Part shown: piece after piece, positions 9,674-20,200 of the stretch | How the letters are laid out: every line of letters begins with the position of its first letter | Position numbering within the stretch: position 1 is the stretch's first letter | DNA from: Sycobia sp. Sy_11 | Lineage: Eukaryota > Arthropoda > Insecta > Hymenoptera > Epichrysomallidae | NCBI GenBank assembly: GCA_018907035.1 | Contig: JACCIC010000219.1 | Span: forward strand, 310,001-374,000 | Direction: 5' to 3' | DNA: 64,000 bases | Made by a program: the position numbers and the translations under genes | Notes under the pieces: generated by a model | The model's database searches: none | The model's input: only the letters and a program-made list of their open reading frames with translations | Told to the model about the DNA's origin: nothing

Positions 9674-11634
9674 ATGATATCCCTATACACGATACTTTTT
9701 ACATTATTTTTCGTCACCCCGACAAAAACAATGATAGGGTACGATTCTGGATCTAACATCATGAATATAACAACTATGTCGTTATTAGACGTCGGAGAAT
9801 GCATTATCCTCAACTTCACCCTATAACTAAATTGCTTATATACAGTTAATTCAAATTAACGATTTTTAAGAAACCGAAGCTTACAACGTAAAATAGAGGT
9901 AAGGAGAACCGGGATTACTGCGGGATGCATTCGCATAATTCTGTTGTTAATAATGGCGAAATGGAATATTTGTATGACATCAGTAGAGAAAGTTGTTTAC
10001 AATTAGATTTAACTGGGATAATCAAATTCGGACAAAATCATGTTATAAACGAGATGTGAATCAACCAAACAAATATATATTCGATGACCTTCGCCGGAAG
10101 CATAAGCAATGACGGAACCTGCGAGGGGGCTTATTATAGCGACCCCTATGGAACTTGGAATTCTGTTGCTGTCCAAGGAACCCTTTCAAATCACCCTATC
10201 ACAACAATCTGCGCGAGTAAATTTACAAGACGACAAAATTCATCTACAATCAGGAACATCATGTCCACTATCGGGAAAATTCTGTATAGATGCTAAAGAT
10301 GGATATACTTTCTGGGAGTCGGTCCCTAATAATGATTACCACTTTAATGAATATGGTGTATTCTTTGAAGGACAAGCAATTAAAATGACTAACCCTCAGG
10401 TAGGTCAAGAAGTAATCTATTCTTTTACAGATCAAAAACTAACATTCGCACTAAATAAATCGTTCGAAGAAAAGGTATGCGGTTACACAATAATAAGAAC
10501 GGAACACTCAAAATTAGTTATCTTCGAAACAAAAGAGGGTATAACGTATATGCCAAAAAAAGTACATTGTCTAGTAGTAATCTGGATATTTTCGCCAATG
10601 TAAATGCAAAATTCGTATATCTGAAAAAACATTGAAAAAGACAAATGCTTAACTTATACCGCAACATAGTGACAGAGCTATGCCGAGTAGAACAGATTGC
10701 ACAAAAAAACGCTATTGCTACACAAAATCCCGACCAATTTGCATATAACATAATGAAAGGTCCGGACTATATGGCTGTGGTAACCGGCGAAGTGGTTCAC
10801 CTGGTAAAATACCTGATAATATACCGGTGGAAGTTAAAATAGACCACGACGATAACTGTTACACCGATCTGAGAGTTGTAAGACAAAACAAAACCCTCTT
10901 TCTTACACCAAAAACACACATCCTGAAAACTCGAGGGACTAGAGTTCCCTGCAACAAAGTGCTACGATCATACTACTACCGTAGTGATGGCGAATGGTAC
11001 AAATTGGCACCAAAACCGACCGAGGCAAGAGAATCCACAACACTAAAATCGATGACTCAGCTGACATGGAAATATATTAATATAAATTAACACCAATCAG
11101 CCTAGCTACATCTGGGATCTACTCCAGTCGAGATCTAGAAAAACTAAAGGAACGAATTATATTTCCAGTAGAAACAGCTGCATTATTGAATAACGTAGCA
11201 CACGAATGCACGAATCTGGAGTGACGAGCGGCAACATGATATCGCACTTCATAAACGAAGACACCATGAATAATTTAGTAAATTCTGCTTGGAAAACATT
11301 ATGGAATAAATTTATCACCTTCGGATCTGCAAGCGCGGGCATAATAGCAGTCCTGGTGACCATACACGTGATAAAAACCTTCATAGGGGTTATACTCAAC
11401 GGATACGCCCTTCATCGCGTATACAGTTGGTCCATATACCCATTATCAGCCATTTGGAGGACGGCCGCACACTTCTTCCTATCTCTTAAACAATCACCGA
11501 CGACACAAGAGGTAGGAAACAGTTACGAAATGATCGCTCAACTAGAACCAGAGCCGGAACCCAAACCAGAACGAGTACTAACCACTATCGACGAAACAAA
11601 AGAAAAACATACGTTTTTTTCTGCAAAGCCATAA
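9674..11634 (+). pseudogene. env: Env-like glycoprotein, decayed
   Basis: Third gene of the element, in the position of an errantivirus envelope (membrane fusion) protein. Start chosen at ATG 9674, which begins a hydrophobic signal-peptide-like stretch (MISLYTILFTLFFV) followed by a Cys- and Asn-rich ectodomain. The frame breaks at 9826, between 9827 and 10084, near 10109-10200, at 10603, near 10840 and at 11090, so at least five disruptions are present. A hydrophobic segment at about 11325-11400 (SASAGIIAVLVTIHVIKTF) is the likely membrane anchor, with a ~75-residue tail after it. Ectodomain pieces have Cys spacing unlike baculovirus F proteins. I am not sure which viral glycoprotein lineage it came from. 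Confidence 0.7.
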
Positions 11635-12002
11635 AAATAAATTCTCAACTCACGCGACTTTTCCAGAATTAGACAAAACAATAAAAGTAAATTTCCTACT
11701 TCCATAATTTCCAGACATCGCATTTCGCATGAAACTTCGCATGTATTAATGTAAGCAGAGTAAGTTGCGATACAAAGAATCATGTGAACCCCACGCATTT
11801 TCGAACGAGGTTTTCCTATGAAGATTTTTTCCCATTGCGTTTTCTTTCTTTAGGTTTTCCCTCGTTCACAGACATACTGCTCTGGGCGAATGGGAAAATC
11901 GAATGGGGAGGAAAAAATTTTTTATCATATGTACACTACTTAAGGCCGCATTACCTTAACAGAAGCGAACGATTGTTTTCATACTTCTAACAACCGTCTT
12001 AC
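11635..12002. other. 3' untranslated region of the retroelement
   Basis: No reading frame of note between the env stop and the 3' LTR. It has purine-rich patches near 11895-11918, but the tract touching the LTR is short. Confidence 0.5.
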
Positions 12003-12010
12003 GCAAGGGG
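12003..12010 (+). other. Candidate polypurine tract
   Basis: GCAAGGGG directly before the 3' LTR start. Short for a plus-strand primer, but it touches the LTR boundary as expected. Confidence 0.45.
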
Positions 12011-12074
12011 TGTAACATCTAGCTAATAATAAGAACAAGATATTATTAATTTTAATAGATGTAAACATTAAAGT

Positions 12075-12097
12075 ATATATATACGTATATATACACG

Positions 12098-12156
<59 letters not shown>

Positions 12157-12274
12157 GTAGAATTTTGTAGAATAAAGTAAAAGATAAAGTATAAAAAAGG
12201 AATAAAGTAAAATAAAAATAAAACAAATATATATATAAAAATAAAAATCAATATATATAATAATAATAATATAT

Positions 12275-12325
<51 letters not shown>
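12075..12325. repeat. TA/CA microsatellite inside the 3' LTR
   Basis: CA run at 12099-12145 and TA runs around it and at 12277-12320, matching the position of the 470-626 repeat. Confidence 0.95.
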
Positions 12326-12509
12326 TAAAGTTTTGTAGAATAAAAAAAATCGAAATAAATAGTTAGCATAAAAATAGTAACACATGTTTCGAACAAAATT
12401 TATAAAATTACACTAATATTAAGGCTAAGAAAAATTAATAACATATACAATAACCCATAAAAACGAGGAGCAGAGAGGGGGATTGCGGATAGTTATAGGA
12501 AAAATCGGG

Positions 12510-12517
12510 TATATAAA
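12510..12517 (+). promoter_or_regulatory. TATA box of the 3' LTR
   Basis: TATATAAA in the same GGG...CCCC setting as the box at 956-963. Confidence 0.65.
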
Positions 12518-13148
12518 GCCCCGATTTTTCCACAAAAAAGTAGTCTCAGTCCAGAAGCAATAGCGATTTCTGTATTAGTATCAATCAGTCTCAGTCTCGA
12601 TCAGTTAAGGAGCAGCACTATCAGCATCTCTCTCTCTACCTGTGTTCAACGGTAGAAAATAAAAGTAAGAAATAAAATTAACTATAATTTGACTGTTATT
12701 TTTCATTATCGCTCCTCTGTCTTGCTCTTTCCATAAAACCGGGGAAGTGATTGGTCCTCCTACATGATAGGACTATACATGCCTCTCTCTCTTTTTTTTA
12801 TATATATTCACAAATAAACACATATAGGTTCTGGTATAGGGAAATAGATATTGGTAGGCCGAAGCGGATACGGCTTTCCTTTTGAAAAAAAGGGAATTCG
12901 TATTTAAGCGAAGCCTTTGGACTCCTGTCTATGTAATCAAGCATAGGAAGCATTCTAATATAAAATAAACGGAAATAGCTATATTTTCTTTTCCTTTGTT
13001 TAATAATCCCGAGCTAGTGGAGGAAGCTCCAGGCTTGAAACAAAGCCAGGCTACATCGAAGCACACATGCGTATGTTTCAAAATATGCGTGTGCACTTTG
13101 AATAAAGTCGATATGTACGAAAGGGCGAATATGCCCAGACGTCGCACA

Positions 13149-13538
13149 TTCATATCACCATTTCTGTCAGATTAAAATAACATCGCGGCTATTCCTTTAC
13201 ATGAGGCATTGTTATGCAATGCTGTCTTTCCCGCTTTAGGATTAAAAATTAGAAAGATCGGTTTCGCTACGCTTACTCGTAAGCTCTTGAAACGGATTTT
13301 CAGTATCAGTATTCCACATGATCTTGATGTCCTTTTTTTTTTTCTCTTCCCTTTTCTATGTTTCTGATTAAGCTAATAATAGCTGACATTTTCACTTTGT
13401 CGGAAGATATACCAAGTTGATACTAATTAATGCAAATTGGTATAACAGGAGGAATAGAATAAATTAAGGAGAAAAAAAACTTACAGACAATTAATATCAG
13501 CTGACAGAAGTTATTTTTTCGCACTTATCCTAATAAGT
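13149..13538. other. Intergenic, nothing recognised
   Basis: Sequence between the retroelement and the intact mariner. No gene, repeat or motif found. Confidence 0.5.
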
Positions 13539-13540
13539 TA

Positions 13541-13573
13541 TTAGGAGTGTGAATAAGTCTTTCCCGTTTTTTG
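13541..13573 (+). repeat. 5' terminal inverted repeat of intact mariner
   Basis: Starts TTAGGAGTGTGAATAAG. It matches the reverse complement of 14791-14823 at 29 of 33 positions (mismatches at positions 2, 6, 7 and 33). Confidence 0.93.
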
Positions 13574-13710
13574 TAAGAGATGGCACCACCAATACTGTGC
13601 GAGTATTCAATGGTTACATGTCATAATCAAAGCTTATTCATATGTCAACAATTCCATACTAACACATTAGTTAAAATTTTTTCGCATCATAAATTTTTGA
13701 TATCGTGAAA

Positions 13711-14823
13711 ATGTCGAAATTTGAGCCGAGTCGACGTCATTTGCGGGAAGTTTCACTTTATTGGTTCAATTTGAAGAAATCTGCTGCCGAGACGCATCGA
13801 TTGCTTCAGGAGGCTTATGGAGAAGGTTGTGTCGATGATTCAAGTGTTCGCGGATGGTTTCGACGCTTCAAAAGCGGTGATTTCGACGTGGAAGACAAGG
13901 AGCGTTCCGGGCGGCCGCAAATCTTTGAAGATCGAGAATTGGCGACTTTGCTTGATGAAGATTCTTGTCAAACGCATGAAGAACTTGCTGAAGCATTGGG
14001 AGTTGACCGAACAACCATTTCCAAGCGTTTGAAAGCCATGGGAATGATCCAAAAGCAAGGAAATTGGGTGCCGTACGAACTGAAGCTGAGAGACGTCGAA
14101 CGGCGTTTTTTCACTTGCGAACAGCTGCTTCAGCGACATAAAAGAAAGGGTTTTCTGCATCGTATCGTAACTGGCGATGAAAAGTGGATACGTTGCGATA
14201 ATCCGAAGCGAAGAAAATCATGGGGACTACCCGGCCATGCATCATCATCGACGGCCAAGCCAAATATTCATGGCGCCAAGCTCATGCTCTGTATATGGTG
14301 GGACCAGCTGGGTGTGGTTTACTATGAGTTTCTGAAACCGAATGAAAGGATCACAGGCGAGGTCTATCGACGACAATTGATGCGTTTGAGCCGCGCACTG
14401 CGAGAAAAACGGCCACAATACTCCGACAGGCACGACAAAGTTATTTTGCAACATGACAATGCTCGCCCACATGTTGCACCGCCGGTGAAAACATACTTAG
14501 AAACGCTCAAATGGGAAGTCCTACCCCACCCGCCGTATAGTCCAGACGTTGCTCCGTCTGATTACCATCTCTTCAGATCGATGACGCATGGCCTGGCTGA
14601 CCAGCACTTCCATTCCTACGAGGAAGCCAAAAAATGGGTGGATGACTGGATAGAGGCCAAACCGGTCGAATTTTTTCGCAACGGGATTCGTATGTTGCCA
14701 GAAAGATGGGAAAAAGTTGTAGCTAGCGATGGCCAATACTTTCAATACTTCATTTGTAACCATTTTTTCACAATAAAGGCTCAAAATTTGAAAAAAACGG
14801 GAAAGACTTATTCACATACCTGA
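13711..14823 (+). CDS. Mariner transposase, 370 aa, intact
   Basis: Cut-and-paste DDD transposase that binds the TIRs and inserts at TA. Start chosen at ATG 13711 (MSKFEPSRRHLREVSLYW); the in-frame GTG six bases earlier is unlikely in a eukaryote. The N-terminal half has two helix-turn-helix regions (about residues 10-55 and 70-110) with the linker FKSGDFDVEDKERSGRP between them. WVPYEL at 119-124 is the mariner WVPHEL motif. Catalytic residues are D156 (VTGDEKWI), D249 (LQHDNARPH) and D284 (YSPDVAPSDYHLF), with 34 residues between the last two, so DD34D. Typical mariner transposases have about 345-350 residues. The extra C-terminus runs through the 3' TIR, and the TGA stop is the last three bases of the element. 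Close in style to the mauritiana/cecropia group, but the subfamily is not certain. Confidence 0.95.
   Translation: MSKFEPSRRHLREVSLYWFNLKKSAAETHRLLQEAYGEGCVDDSSVRGWFRRFKSGDFDVEDKERSGRPQIFEDRELATLLDEDSCQTHEELAEALGVDRTTISKRLKAMGMIQKQGNWVPYELKLRDVERRFFTCEQLLQRHKRKGFLHRIVTGDEKWIRCDNPKRRKSWGLPGHASSSTAKPNIHGAKLMLCIWWDQLGVVYYEFLKPNERITGEVYRRQLMRLSRALREKRPQYSDRHDKVILQHDNARPHVAPPVKTYLETLKWEVLPHPPYSPDVAPSDYHLFRSMTHGLADQHFHSYEEAKKWVDDWIEAKPVEFFRNGIRMLPERWEKVVASDGQYFQYFICNHFFTIKAQNLKKTGKTYSHT
14791..14823 (-). repeat. 3' terminal inverted repeat of intact mariner
   Basis: Read inward it starts TCAGGTATGTGAATAAG. On the plus strand it also encodes the last ten residues and the stop of the transposase. 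Confidence 0.93.
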
Positions 14824-14830
14824 TAATATA

Positions 14831-15970
14831 TACATGAGAATGGTTTGATAAGTTCGTGATCTTTAAATGAAAAAACAATTGATTTAAACAATTTTTTTTT
14901 TATTTTTCAATATAGTCCCTTACCAACTCGATACATTTATTCCAGCAGTATTCAATCTTTTTTAAGCCTTCCAAAAAGTAACTTTTGTTGAAATCCTCAA
15001 AATAATCATTTGCGGCAGTCATAATCTCTTACCGATGAAAATCTTTTACCACCAAGCCAAGTGTTTATGTTTGTAAATAGAAAATAATAGGACTGTGCTA
15101 AATCTGGAGAATGAGGTGGGTGAGGAAGTAATTCGTAACGTAATTCTTAATTTGACTGTTGCTATAGTACTCGCGTGAGCTGGTGAGTTGTCGTAGTGGA
15201 AGAGCACTTTTTTCTTCGCCAGATGGGTTCGCTTTTCCTTCATTATGGCTTCAAATCTATCCAATCATGAAGTATAATACTGTCCTGTAATTGTTTTTCT
15301 CTTCTGCAGACAATCGATTAGTATTATATTCCGTGAGTCCCAAAAAAACTGTGGCCATGACCTTACCGGCTGATGGAACTGTTTTTGCTTTTTCCGGAGC
15401 AGGTTTTCCATGTTCAGTTCACATTTTTGACTTCCGATTCGCTTCTGCCGTATAGTGATGAATCTGTGTTTCATCAATAGTATCATAAAGCGCAAAAATA
15501 TGTCCAATCATTGTTTAGATGCAACAATACGTGACCTTTATGGTCGACTGTGAGCAAACGCAGCACCCATCGTGCAGATAGTTTTCTCATATTCAAAATT
15601 GCATGCAAAATATGAAATACGCGTTCAGTCAAAGTTCCTACAATGTTATTAATCTTGCGTATCTTAAATCGATGATCTTTGAGTATCATATCATTGATTT
15701 TATTGGCCAAATCTTGATTAGTCACCTTTTTGGGAGGCCAGAACGCTCAGCATCACTTGTGTTCATTCTACCACAACGAAATTCAGTAAACCACTTGTGA
15801 ACCATTCCATGTCATGAAGCAGAGTCCTTATAATATTTTTTAAGCTTTTCTTCAGTTTCCTTAATTATTTTTCCACGCAGAAAGTAATGTTTAATAATCA
15901 CTCAAAATTCGTTTTTTTCAAAAATTTTCTAATCAACATATTGACTTGAAACTTTGTATACCTATTTGTA
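14831..15970 (-). mobile_element. Dead mariner, irritans-like
   Basis: A degraded 1.14-kb mariner on the minus strand. Ends read TACATGAGAATGGTTTGATA on the left and, inward from the right, TACAAATAGGTATACAAAG. From right to left the transposase shows an N-terminal HTH with VHKWFTEF, KLSARWVLRLLTVDHK (15483-15600), a central QFFWDSRNIILIDCLQK segment (15300-15360) with a YYTS continuation, and FHYDNSPAHAS (15190-15225), where the second Asp is kept. The DETW region with the first Asp and the third-Asp block are damaged or missing. Several frameshifts. No function. Confidence 0.8.
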
Positions 15971-16171
15971 TGAGATGATGTCTTGTAAGAGACGAAAGGG
16001 ATGTCACCATTCACATCGCCCGCGTTGCGGCCCATGTTACCAGTTGGAAAATGCATAAGGGAAGACTAGATCGGAGTCGACCTCCACACTCCTTATGATA
16101 CGACTCCCATAACAGAGGGTAGGGACTCTGACTGCTGCAGAGCTAAATATGTGACGAACACGCACCCGAAC

Positions 16172-16300
16172 ATTCGGATACAGGACGACGAAAGTCCATT
16201 TTTCTTCAATATAGAGCTGATGGCCAAGATATTCATTGCGCTAATCGATCCCGGCACACAAAAGTTTACGTAGGCCCTACTCTCGATAAATTATTGGAAT
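16172..16300 (+). pseudogene. Retropepsin-like fragment of a Gypsy element
   Basis: A short frame reads FFFNIELMAKIFIALIDPGT then stops at TAG 16271. The ALIDPGT stretch with preceding strands looks like the start of a retroviral protease with DPG replacing DTG. The surrounding 15990-16600 may belong to the same ruined element, but no other domain is visible. Confidence 0.4.
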
Positions 16301-16939
16301 CAGCGATAATACTGCTGATTTCCTACATGCAGAGGCCAGAAGGGAAAGCAAAAGTAAGATTTTCCCTTACTGCGAAACAAATAGCACCCGAACAGCCTTA
16401 TAGGAACCACGAATGAAGCGCAATACCATTCGACGGAAATGCTAGTAGATCTAGAAGTAATCCACAATCATGTACGGAATGATCGAGATATGACATGAGA
16501 AGCACTAGAGTCAACTAGATCGTGAACACGGAATTACCGTGTGTTTCCCCCTGTGCATCATGGAACCTGCGAGGAGTGGGTAGCCCGCGAGCTAACGCAG
16601 TTACGTTGTACATAATGGTTTAATAAATACCCTATTCATATTATTTTCATTAATTGTTTTGATTAATCATCTATATTTCCCACCTCCTTTTGTGTTCCCA
16701 TTTATAGCTGCCAGCGACGCCAGCGTGTGTGTATAGGTGAGCGTGTACACACGCATAGACCAGAAACAGACACGGTAAGTGAAATCGAAAATCTAGGTTA
16801 CAATATATATTTTTATATTATTTTAAACCAATAAACATTTTTTTATTGGTCTTAAAGTCCAATCAATTCAATCTAAAAATCAAAAATAAAAATAAAAATA
16901 AAACTAAAATAAAAATTAAAAATAAAAATTAAATTAAAA
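16301..16939. other. Unassigned sequence
   Basis: No gene recognised. GC is higher up to about 16600, with GAGGAGTGGGTAGCCCGC near 16568, possibly the decayed LTR of the element to the left. AT-rich after that. Confidence 0.4.
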
Positions 16940-18380
16940 ATTAAATCACAAATTATAATGACAGTCAGACTGTCCTTGTTTAGATTCACCCCCGTAGACT
17001 AATCTGAAAATAAAATATTAGCTGAAAAAATTCTTTGTTAGTAAAGTGCAGTTTGACTGTCCCCAACACCCTTACCTAATTGAAGACCTGTCCAACGTTT
17101 CGAGACTAAGCTAAACCTTATATTTTAATCTACATATACCTTATCCCCACTACCAAATTTAGTAAATTAAATCTAAATTCCACTTCTACATAAATTGTTC
17201 AAAACCAATCAATTTAATAAGGAATGATAAACACTGTCCAATTTACTAGACTCTAACATTAAATTCACATTATTTCGATCCCTGGAAATGTGAATACTTT
17301 CAAGACTCTCCTTTTTATACTTATTATTAATACCATGTTCCAAAATATCCACGTTCACAAAATCAAAAGAATGTAAAAACTTTAAACAATGCTCTTTTAA
17401 ACCGGAAGTAATATGTGAGCTACGCAAACTATATTTATGTTCATAAATTCTCTTTTTTAAATATGTACCTGTTTGTCCAATATAGTATTTATCACAATCT
17501 ATGCAATTAATCTTGTAAACAATTCTTGATTTTAAGCATAAATCATCCTTATCTTTGCAATTATTAAACAATCTACTCAAATTATTGCTATTTTTAAAGA
17601 AAATTTGAATGTTATATTTCCGAAAATTTCTTTTAATTCTTTCAGATAATCCTCTAACATATGGTAAGACAATAATTTTACCTCTGTTAACATCAACTTG
17701 TGCATTATGTCTATTTTCGGTATTATAAATGTCAAACAATCTGTCAGTAATTAATCTATTAATAAATTCAATCGGATAACCATTATCAATGAAAGTTTCT
17801 CTCACTATCTGTAAATTATTTTGTCTAAAATCTTTATGTGACAATTTTATTGCTCTGTTAATGATACCCTTTAATGCTCCAATTTTGTTTCCGAATTGGT
17901 GGTGTGAATTAAAATCTAAAAACCTACCTGACCAAGTAGGCTTTCTATACTAATTAAGTTTCACCTTATTATTACTACATATAATGACATTAATGTCGAA
18001 AAAACTCCACTGATTATTAACCTCAACCTCCCTTGTAAATTTAATTCTGTCATGTACAGAATTAAAAACATCCACTATTTCATCGATAAAAACTTCCGGA
18101 ACAATTGTAAAGATATCATCAACATATGTCTTAAATATCATTGGTTCAAAAAGCAATTTTGAGAAGGCTATACATTCCAACTTTTCCATAACTAAATTAG
18201 CTATAACCGGTGACAAAGGTGACCCCATTGGATATCCGTATTTTTGTTCATAAAATTTATTATCAAATGAAAAAATTGTGTTATTAAAAACCAAATTAAT
18301 TGCTTTAATAAATTCATTCATTGTTAATTTTATATGCACATTAATTTCATGCCACTTTTTATAAGTACAATTAAATTGTT
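16940..18380 (-). mobile_element. Penelope-like element, copy A, 5'-truncated
   Basis: On the minus strand it runs from the RT fingers/palm through the GIY-YIG endonuclease to a 3' untranslated module (16955-17100). Truncated at about 18375, losing the RT N-terminus. The 3' module is shared by five other copies in the window and contains two facing CAGTC/GACTG blocks about 90 bases apart. Confidence 0.88.
17209..18339 (-). pseudogene. PLE reverse transcriptase with GIY-YIG endonuclease
   Basis: One frame of about 376 codons with a single internal stop, TAG at 17950-17952, in a position that reads N-stop-YRKPTWSGRFLD. A TGG-to-TAG change would explain it. The RT part has YGYPMGSPLSPVIANLVME and the catalytic FKTYVDDIFTI. 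The C-terminal GIY-YIG nuclease has KYYIGQTGTYLKKRIYEH, with a CIDC pair before it. PLE enzymes nick the target and prime reverse transcription at the nick. This copy lacks the N-terminal RT part but is otherwise the best preserved retroelement enzyme here. Confidence 0.9.
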
Positions 18381-18985
18381 TTATATTATTTTATTATTTT
18401 TATTTTTTAATGTAATTTATTTTAGTAATAAGTTTTATTTGAGATTCTTTGGAGGTTATAATAAACAAAGACACTCTAACTCTCATTATTTTATTATAAT
18501 ATATTATAGTATAAAGATTGTAACACCGATAAAGATATTTATTAATTCAAAATAGTCGACATAAGTACAATTTTTAATATTAAATCATTGAATTTGGAAA
18601 ATAATTAAATAATTAACTAAATTTTTTATTTTATCTACTTACAATAGATAAATTAATCCTCTTAAAATAAGTTATAATGTTGTATAAAAGAATCCTAAAC
18701 ATACAAAAAATATGTCAAGTAACATTTTTTTTATATTTTTTTTTTTATTTTTCAAGAAGTCTGTCAATGCTATTTATGATTTTCCAATGTCTGTTTATCA
18801 AGAATAATCCTGGAGAACGGCAACTGAAATATGTGCGACTAGACGTAGAACCCATATCACTACGCACTAAACACATATCTTCGTGTTCTTGCACCGACAC
18901 CAGCGTGAAACTCTTTTTCAGATTACTTCGGCCTGGGCGGCAATCCTTGCGTTCCATTCACGGTTATTTCTTTCGTCCTAGAATC
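18381..18985. other. Mostly AT-rich, no gene seen
   Basis: The 18381-18740 part is AT-rich. From about 18745 the sequence is probably the 3' tail of the LINE fragment to its right. No recognisable product. Confidence 0.4.
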
Positions 18986-19395
18986 TCATACATACTTGTA
19001 ACTGCATTCACTCTTTACAGTCTTTGAATTATCCAGACATCCATCCTGACTTTTGCTCCGAAATACATGTGTAACGTATTTTTCGATCAATCGCCAGCTG
19101 TCCGCGTCCGTCGTCATAAATCTCGTCACGTTTTTTGGCGTGATCATGCCTATACTCATCTGTAGCTCTAGTCGTAACTCGGTGCAATGCTTGCACACGA
19201 AGAACATGTGCTCAACATCATCCCAAGCCCACCCGCAATACTTGCATTCCGGAGAGGTAATGCTCTTCATCCTGCAGAGATACATACGAAAGTATTCATG
19301 TCTGGAAAGAAACTGGATAGAAGTTCACTTCCTCGTGATGCCTCCCGTTCCACGGACGAATGCTGAAAATAATCCTTATCAAATTGCTCAAAAAA
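18986..19395 (-). pseudogene. R1-like LINE ORF2 C-terminal fragment
   Basis: Minus-strand frame reads RHEYFRMYLCRMKSITSPEC then a zinc-finger-like CKYCGWAWDDVEHMFFVC, followed by RLELQMSIGMITPKN. This is the conserved C-terminal CCHC region and following helix of R1/Jockey-type non-LTR retrotransposons, after the RT domain. RT itself is absent. It abuts the truncated DNA polymerase end of the Polinton at about 19397. Confidence 0.75.
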
Positions 19396-19398
19396 AAT

Positions 19399-19757
19399 AA
19401 GAAAATTATCGGGTTAATGAAAGATAAGTGTAATGGTAGAATTTTAACTGAATTTATTGGATTGCATAGTAAAATGTATAGTATGAAAATTCAAGGTGAA
19501 AGTCAGATCAAAAAAGCCAAAGGTGCATAGTGAAAAATACAATAAGTTTCGAAGATTACATACAATGCTTGGAAGGAAAAACCATCGTACATAGAGATCA
19601 GTTTAATATTCGCTCGAGATTTCTTATTCTGCAAACTTAAGAACAAAATAAAATAGCATTGTATGCTTTTGGCGATAAGCGTTTTATAGAAACAAACTCA
19701 ACAGACACTCTTCCTTGGGGACATTATAGCATCGTGACTATGAAGTGTTTTAAATAG
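19399..19757 (+). pseudogene. Protein-primed DNA polymerase B, C-terminal end
   Basis: Reads [19 protein letters not shown] then [15 protein letters not shown], the conserved end of Polinton/insect-virus PolB after the palm domain. A stop and a frameshift near 19525 follow. The second frame continues FEDYIQCLEGKTIVHRDQFN and closes with TLPWGHYSIV to TAG 19755. All polymerase catalytic motifs lie upstream and are lost. Confidence 0.7.
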
Positions 19758-20035
19758 ACAAGTCGCTAGAAGGACCATAGAAGAAAATGTAGAAATACTT
19801 CAACTATCTACTAAACAAGTTTCAACCGGAATAGTAGAAGAGGCTTGGGTAGTAACAGCTTAGTATATTGCTCAACTGAATAAGTCAGAATCTCTATGGA
19901 AGACATGGCTAGTGATAAATCTTTACACCTAAGCAAGTTGGGATAATGAAGGGTGAGCGAGAGAGCTTGCGTAAATGACGGCGGAGTACGTTCAACATGG
20001 AGATGGTAAATGTAGGGTGATAGACATTATGGAAG

Positions 20036-20088
20036 GATAAAAACAACCGAAAAAGCGAGAGTGTAGAGAGAATTCAGTCATTCAGTGT
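20036..20088 (+). promoter_or_regulatory. Candidate promoter of the spliced Polinton frame
   Basis: GATAAAAAC at 20036-20044, then TTCAGTCATTCAGTGT at 20073-20088, resembling a TATA box and an arthropod TCAGT initiator about 35-40 bases apart, 120 bases before the ATG at 20201. Confidence 0.4.
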
Positions 20089-20200
20089 CTGGTGCTTGAT
20101 TGCAATTGTCCGCAAGCAGGCTTTCGAAGCAGTGGTTCTGAAAAAAAATTAACACACACACATTTTTCTTAAAAGCAACTGTTGAACGATAATATAAAGA

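Larger units (their letters stand above)
404..13148 (+). mobile_element. Errantivirus-like Gypsy/Ty3 endogenous retrovirus, lacking integrase
   Basis: A 12.7-kb LTR retroelement. It has matching LTRs (404-1597 and 12011-13148), a tRNA-Pro-type primer binding site (present twice), and gag, protease (two), RT, RNase H and env remnants in the usual order. The LTR ends form a near-inverted pair: TGTAACATC at the start, GACGTCACA at the 5' LTR end. Order, RT type and a third, env-like gene entered through a splice acceptor fit Metaviridae errantiviruses. No integrase reading frame exists between RNase H (to 9236) and env (from 9674). All genes carry stops or frameshifts, so the copy is dead. I found no convincing target-site duplication. 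Confidence 0.88.
12011..13148 (+). repeat. 3' LTR of the errantivirus-like element
   Basis: Begins TGTAACATCTAGC and matches the 5' LTR through to GCCCAGACGTC. It ends near GTCGCACA, with an extra G compared with the 5' copy. Substitutions between the two LTRs are scattered but few, so insertion is old enough for divergence yet the pair is easily recognised. Confidence 0.88.
13541..14823 (+). mobile_element. Intact mariner element
   Basis: A 1283-base mariner with terminal inverted repeats and the TA target duplication (13539-13540 and 14824-14825). The transposase frame is uninterrupted, unlike every other element in this window. That suggests recent insertion. It sits 6 bases from a dead mariner's left end (14831). 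Confidence 0.93.

Noticed and set aside
390..13160. Target-site duplication of the retroelement
   Set aside because: Four to six bases flanking 404 and 13148 do not match under any boundary I tried.
13541..13545. TTAGG resembling an insect telomere repeat
   Set aside because: A single unit at a mariner TIR end, not a tandem array.
13705..13711. GTG start for the intact mariner transposase
   Set aside because: Eukaryotic gene; ATG 13711 gives the family-like start MSKFEP.
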